This document shows, in pieces, positions 5,419 through 7,969 of a stretch of 7,969 nucleotides of DNA. The notes under the pieces were generated by a model. It saw nothing but the letters and a program-made list of their open reading frames with translations. It did no database searches and was not told the origin of the DNA. The position numbers and the translations under genes were made by a program. This DNA comes from Heyndrickxia sporothermodurans (GTDB lineage: Bacteria > Bacillota > Bacilli > Bacillales > Bacillaceae_C). Where the stretch lies: assembly GCF_016785185.1 (NCBI RefSeq), contig NZ_JAEKDY010000141.1, one strand, 5' to 3'. Positions within the stretch are counted from its first letter, which is position 1; each line of letters opens with the position of its first letter.

Positions 5419-5877
5419 ATGAATAATGAAGGAAATGTACAAATACACGCAGCAGTGGATGTGGCAGCTATAGAAAAAGATTTACGGTATATAGCAGCGA
5501 TCATCAAACAAAAGGGAAGAGAATTACTTAGTGAATATACAATTACACCTCCCCAATTCGTCGCTCTGCAATGGTTATTTGAAGACGGAGATATGACCAT
5601 TGGTGAGCTGTCTAATAAAATGTATTTGGCTTTTAGCACGACGACCGATTTAATTGACCGTATGGAAAAAAACGAACTGGTTGTTCGTGTAAAAGACCCA
5701 CACGATCGCAGAGTGGTACGAATTCACCTATTGGCTAAGGGAGAAAAGATGATTGAAGAAGTCATCCAAAAACGACAAGGATATTTGCAAGACATATTAA
5801 TAAATTTTTCAGTTGATGAGGTTATTCATTTAAAGAAAAGCCTTATTAAATTACATCAAGAAATGAAAGCAGAATGA
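5419..5877 (+). CDS. ysmB: MarR-family transcriptional regulator YsmB
   Basis: A 152-residue winged-helix regulator. Residues 58-90 (DMTIGELSNKM...TTTDLIDRMEKNELVVR) form the helix-turn-helix, and the wing holds the family signature DPHDRR (93-98) before LLAKGEKM. Helices at both ends (about 15-40 and 110-150) would form the dimer interface usual in MarR proteins. Its ligand and targets are unknown. Its place between gerE and racE equals that of B. subtilis ysmB. Translation starts at ATG 5419, with AGGGGG (5403-5408) ten bases upstream. The gene ends seven bases before racE, so the two are probably co-transcribed. I see no convincing promoter in the 5209-5418 gap: a TATAAA at 5309-5314 lacks a good -35. 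No palindromic operator is evident there either. Confidence 0.9.
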   Translation: MNNEGNVQIHAAVDVAAIEKDLRYIAAIIKQKGRELLSEYTITPPQFVALQWLFEDGDMTIGELSNKMYLAFSTTTDLIDRMEKNELVVRVKDPHDRRVVRIHLLAKGEKMIEEVIQKRQGYLQDILINFSVDEVIHLKKSLIKLHQEMKAE

Positions 5878-5884
5878 GGCGAGA

Positions 5885-6691
5885 TTGTTGAACCAACCAA
5901 TAGGTATTATTGATTCAGGTGTTGGAGGACTAACGGTTGTAAAAGAAGTGCTGAAACAATTGCCGAATGAAAGCATTATATACGTCGGTGATACTGCCCG
6001 TTGTCCATATGGTCCAAGACCTGTTGATGAAGTAAAGGCATATACATGGCAAATGACAAGATTTTTATTAAAAAGAAATATAAAAATGTTAGTCATTGCC
6101 TGTAACACCGCGACTGCTGTTGTTTTGGATGAAATTCGTACAGAGTTGAAAATACCTGTATTAGGTGTTATTTATCCGGGGGCAAGAGCAGCATTAAAAA
6201 ATACAAAAGGATTTAATATCGGTGTGTTAGGGACGATTGGTACAATTAAAAGCGGTGCGTATGAAAAAGCGTTAAAATCTATAAATAGGAAGGTAAGTAT
6301 TACATCACTTGCCTGTCCGAAATTTGTGCCTCTTGTTGAGAGTGGAGAGTACAAAAGCTCCATTGCAAAAAAAATTGTCGCTGAATCATTGGCTCCAATC
6401 CAAAAAAGCGGCATTGATACATTGATTCTAGGCTGCACACATTATCCTTTATTAGAAGGTTTAATAAAAAATGTAATGGGTAGTGAAGTGAAAGTCATTA
6501 GTTCCGGAGATGAAACAGCGCGTGAAATAAGTACAATCTTATATTTTCGGCATTTAATGAGTACAGAGAATGCATGTCCAAAACATCAATTTTTTACTAC
6601 AGGTTCCAGCAGTATGTTTTCTCAAATTGCTACTGCATGGTTAGAACAAGAGATTGCGAATGTGGAAACCATTTATTTAGGAGACGAATAA
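5885..6691 (+). CDS. racE: Glutamate racemase
   Basis: A 268-residue cytoplasmic, cofactor-independent enzyme that interconverts L- and D-glutamate. It provides D-glutamate for peptidoglycan and, in poly-gamma-glutamate producers, for the polymer. The two catalytic cysteines are Cys73 in VIACNTATA and Cys184 in LGCTHYP, with Asp10 and Ser11 in IIDSGVGGLTV and His186. Similarity to B. subtilis RacE runs the whole length, so I use racE rather than murI. Two adjacent TTG codons (5885 and 5888) can start it. 5885 gives MLNQPIG, like the B. subtilis N-terminus MLEQPIG; 5888 has the more usual distance of eight bases from GAGG (5876-5879), which overlaps the ysmB stop. The ribosome binding site is weak, so translation may depend on coupling to ysmB. 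The 3' end is part of a terminator hairpin. Confidence 0.96.
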   Translation: MLNQPIGIIDSGVGGLTVVKEVLKQLPNESIIYVGDTARCPYGPRPVDEVKAYTWQMTRFLLKRNIKMLVIACNTATAVVLDEIRTELKIPVLGVIYPGARAALKNTKGFNIGVLGTIGTIKSGAYEKALKSINRKVSITSLACPKFVPLVESGEYKSSIAKKIVAESLAPIQKSGIDTLILGCTHYPLLEGLIKNVMGSEVKVISSGDETAREISTILYFRHLMSTENACPKHQFFTTGSSSMFSQIATAWLEQEIANVETIYLGDE

Positions 6692-6714
6692 CTCCTGAAT
6701 AAATGGATTTTTTT
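6669..6714 (+). terminator. racE terminator overlapping the coding end
   Basis: CCATTTATTTAGGAG (6669-6683) pairs with 6692-6706 over 15 positions, with one G-U wobble, around the 8-base loop 6684-6691. A run of seven Ts follows (6708-6714). The left arm encodes the last residues of RacE and the stop TAA (6689-6691) closes the loop, so the terminator is embedded in the gene end. A ribosome at the stop codon would cover the left arm. Confidence 0.85.
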
Positions 6715-6792
6715 ATGCAAAGAAAAAACGGTCTATTTTTTAATGAAGGCTCGTATAGATAGTAGTACAAACTGTCTTAGGAGGGTACAAAA

Positions 6793-7875
6793 ATGTCTAA
6801 AAAAACAAAGGTGACAGTAGCAGTAACTATGCTTGCATCAAGTATGTATTTGTCAGGTTGTGGTTTATTTGGAGGTGACAAAACGGAAAAAATTGATCCA
6901 CCGAAAACGGTAAGCTCATTAAAGAAAGGGGAATCAATAACAGGGGATAAAGATAAACAAACAAACGCAGTAGATGAAAAGAATACGATCATGACTGAAT
7001 TGTATTTAATTGATAAAAATGGCTATGTCGTTTCACAAGCATTGCCATTGCCAAATGAAAAAGGTATAGCGACAAAAGCGTTAGAATACCTAGTCGTTGA
7101 TGGACCGGGTCAAAATATTATCCCGAATGGATTTAGAGCCGTACTGCCTGCGGATACGAAAATAAGTGTGGATGTGAAAAAAGATGGGACAGCAGCGGTT
7201 GATTTTTCAAAGGAATTTAATGGTTATGATAAAAAAGACGAAGAGAAAATTATGCAATCAATCACATGGACATTAACACAATTTGATTCAATCGAACGAG
7301 TGACGTTAAGTGTAAATGGGCACCCATTAAAAGAAATGCCTGTTAATAAAACACCGATTAACCAAGAGGGATTAACAAGAGCAAATGGAATAAATACAGA
7401 TCTTACCGGTGTAATTGATATTACAAATACGCATTCATTAACGGTCTATTACTTAGATGAAAATGATGGCAAGTCATACTATGTTCCTGTGACGAAAAGA
7501 ATAAGTAATAAGGAAACAAATGATGTAAAGGCTGTAATAAATGAGTTAGTAAAGGGACCAAATCCGAATTCTTCACTTGTCAGTGCCTTTCAATCGGAAG
7601 TGGCCTTATTAGATGAACCAGTTGTTAAGGACGGGAAAGTAACATTGAATTTTAACGAAAATATTCTAGGTAGTTTTGAAGAAAACAAGATTTCGGAAAA
7701 TGTTTTAAAACCTCTCGTCTATTCTTTAACGGAGCAAAAAGGTATTAAGAGTGTGGCTATTGAAGTAAACGGGAGCACGAAATTGTTAAATGAAGAAGGA
7801 AAACCACTATCAGAACCAGTGACTCGTCCAGAAAAGGTAAACGGTATTGTAAAAAGTTCTATGAAAACTAAATAG
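6793..7875 (+). CDS. gerM: Germination/sporulation lipoprotein GerM
   Basis: A 360-residue exported lipoprotein needed in B. subtilis for normal sporulation and germination; its exact activity is not settled. The N-terminus has a lysine-rich start, a hydrophobic stretch (residues 7-20) and the lipobox LSGC, with lipidated Cys23, followed by a charged linker (about 29-65). Two copies of the GerMN domain follow, roughly 68-183 and 216-338. They share a TLYLxD-like first strand, a V-x-V-D/N-F-[SN] strand (VDFSKEF, LNFNENI) and a closing VxxSVNG or VAIEVNG strand. The length matches B. subtilis GerM, and the gene lies directly after racE as it does there. Translation starts at ATG 6793, seven bases after a strong AGGAGGG (6779-6785). 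The racE terminator upstream implies a separate promoter, but I see no convincing one in 6715-6778. No terminator is visible after it. Confidence 0.95.
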   Translation: MSKKTKVTVAVTMLASSMYLSGCGLFGGDKTEKIDPPKTVSSLKKGESITGDKDKQTNAVDEKNTIMTELYLIDKNGYVVSQALPLPNEKGIATKALEYLVVDGPGQNIIPNGFRAVLPADTKISVDVKKDGTAAVDFSKEFNGYDKKDEEKIMQSITWTLTQFDSIERVTLSVNGHPLKEMPVNKTPINQEGLTRANGINTDLTGVIDITNTHSLTVYYLDENDGKSYYVPVTKRISNKETNDVKAVINELVKGPNPNSSLVSAFQSEVALLDEPVVKDGKVTLNFNENILGSFEENKISENVLKPLVYSLTEQKGIKSVAIEVNGSTKLLNEEGKPLSEPVTRPEKVNGIVKSSMKTK

Positions 7876-7898
7876 TTGTTTAGGTTACTTTCCATTTA

Positions 7899-7967
7899 TT
7901 AGGTGGGGAGCTCCCGCAATCGCTCTTGACAAACACGCCAATGGTTTGATCCAAGGTTAACAAGGGC
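7899..7967 (-). other. Open frame entering from the right edge, unassigned
   Basis: On the minus strand a frame open to the window edge ends in two tandem TAA codons (7901-7896). It would encode the last 22 residues of a protein, ending CQERLRELPT. A second minus frame is also open to the edge, ending at 7880. The stretch is richer in G and C than its surroundings and contains the perfect palindrome GGGAGCTCCC (7906-7915). It could be the tail of a convergent gene, an insertion-sequence or repeat end, or plain non-coding DNA. I do not recognise a product. Confidence 0.25.
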
Positions 7968-7969
7968 GA

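Noticed and set aside
6731..6761. Sigma-E-like elements upstream of gerM (CTATTTT and TATAGATA)
   Set aside because: The -10 agrees with CATACAAT at only about half its positions and the spacing is short, so it is not supported as a promoter.
3473..6992. Open frames opposite sdhB, ysmB, racE and gerM
   Set aside because: They lie wholly or almost wholly inside strongly supported genes on the other strand, show no family resemblance and are explained as shadow frames.
7926..7954. TTGACA near the right edge as a promoter for the gene after gerM
   Set aside because: The -10 position at 17 bases reads ATCCAA, which is not promoter-like, and no following gene start is visible.

Overview
The window is a low-GC, chromosomal stretch from an endospore-forming member of the Bacillaceae (Bacillus in the broad sense). 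It reads as the conserved Bacillus subtilis neighbourhood yslB / sdhC-sdhA-sdhB / ysmA / gerE / ysmB / racE / gerM. Two sporulation or germination genes (gerE, gerM) and protein sequences very close to those of B. subtilis support this. I cannot fix the genus from the sequence alone.

Layout. Positions 1-130 hold a strong hairpin terminator and a second hairpin lying just downstream of yslB. yslB (131-583) is on the minus strand. A 335-base divergent region (584-918) carries a clear sigma-A-type promoter and a 5' leader with a perfect hairpin. The plus-strand succinate dehydrogenase operon follows: sdhC (919-1530), sdhA (1586-3337) and sdhB (3408-4175), closed by a textbook terminator (4182-4223). 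A thioesterase gene, ysmA (4305-4757), has its own promoter, with an almost perfect match to the FadR operator of fatty-acid degradation genes at the expected transcription start. gerE (4948-5172) sits behind a sigma-K-type promoter and ends in its own terminator. The MarR-family gene ysmB (5419-5877) and glutamate racemase racE (5885-6691) are 7 bases apart and probably co-transcribed. The racE terminator folds around the racE stop codon. The germination lipoprotein gene gerM (6793-7875) follows. The last ~70 bases differ in character from the rest, and rph, which follows gerM in B. subtilis, does not start before the window ends.

How the genes work together. SdhCAB is the membrane succinate:menaquinone reductase that links the TCA cycle to respiration. 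YsmA probably hydrolyses acyl-CoA thioesters and may be tied to fatty-acid turnover through FadR. GerE is the last mother-cell regulator of the sporulation cascade and acts on coat genes. RacE supplies D-glutamate for peptidoglycan and poly-glutamate. GerM is a sporulation and germination lipoprotein.

I found no undescribed multi-gene system: the gene content is conserved. The points worth a second look are in non-coding sequence: the FadR-like operator at ysmA, a partial duplication of the sdhA 3' end that has left a decayed copy in front of sdhB, hairpins ahead of every sdh cistron, the terminator folded over the racE stop codon, and the odd right edge.
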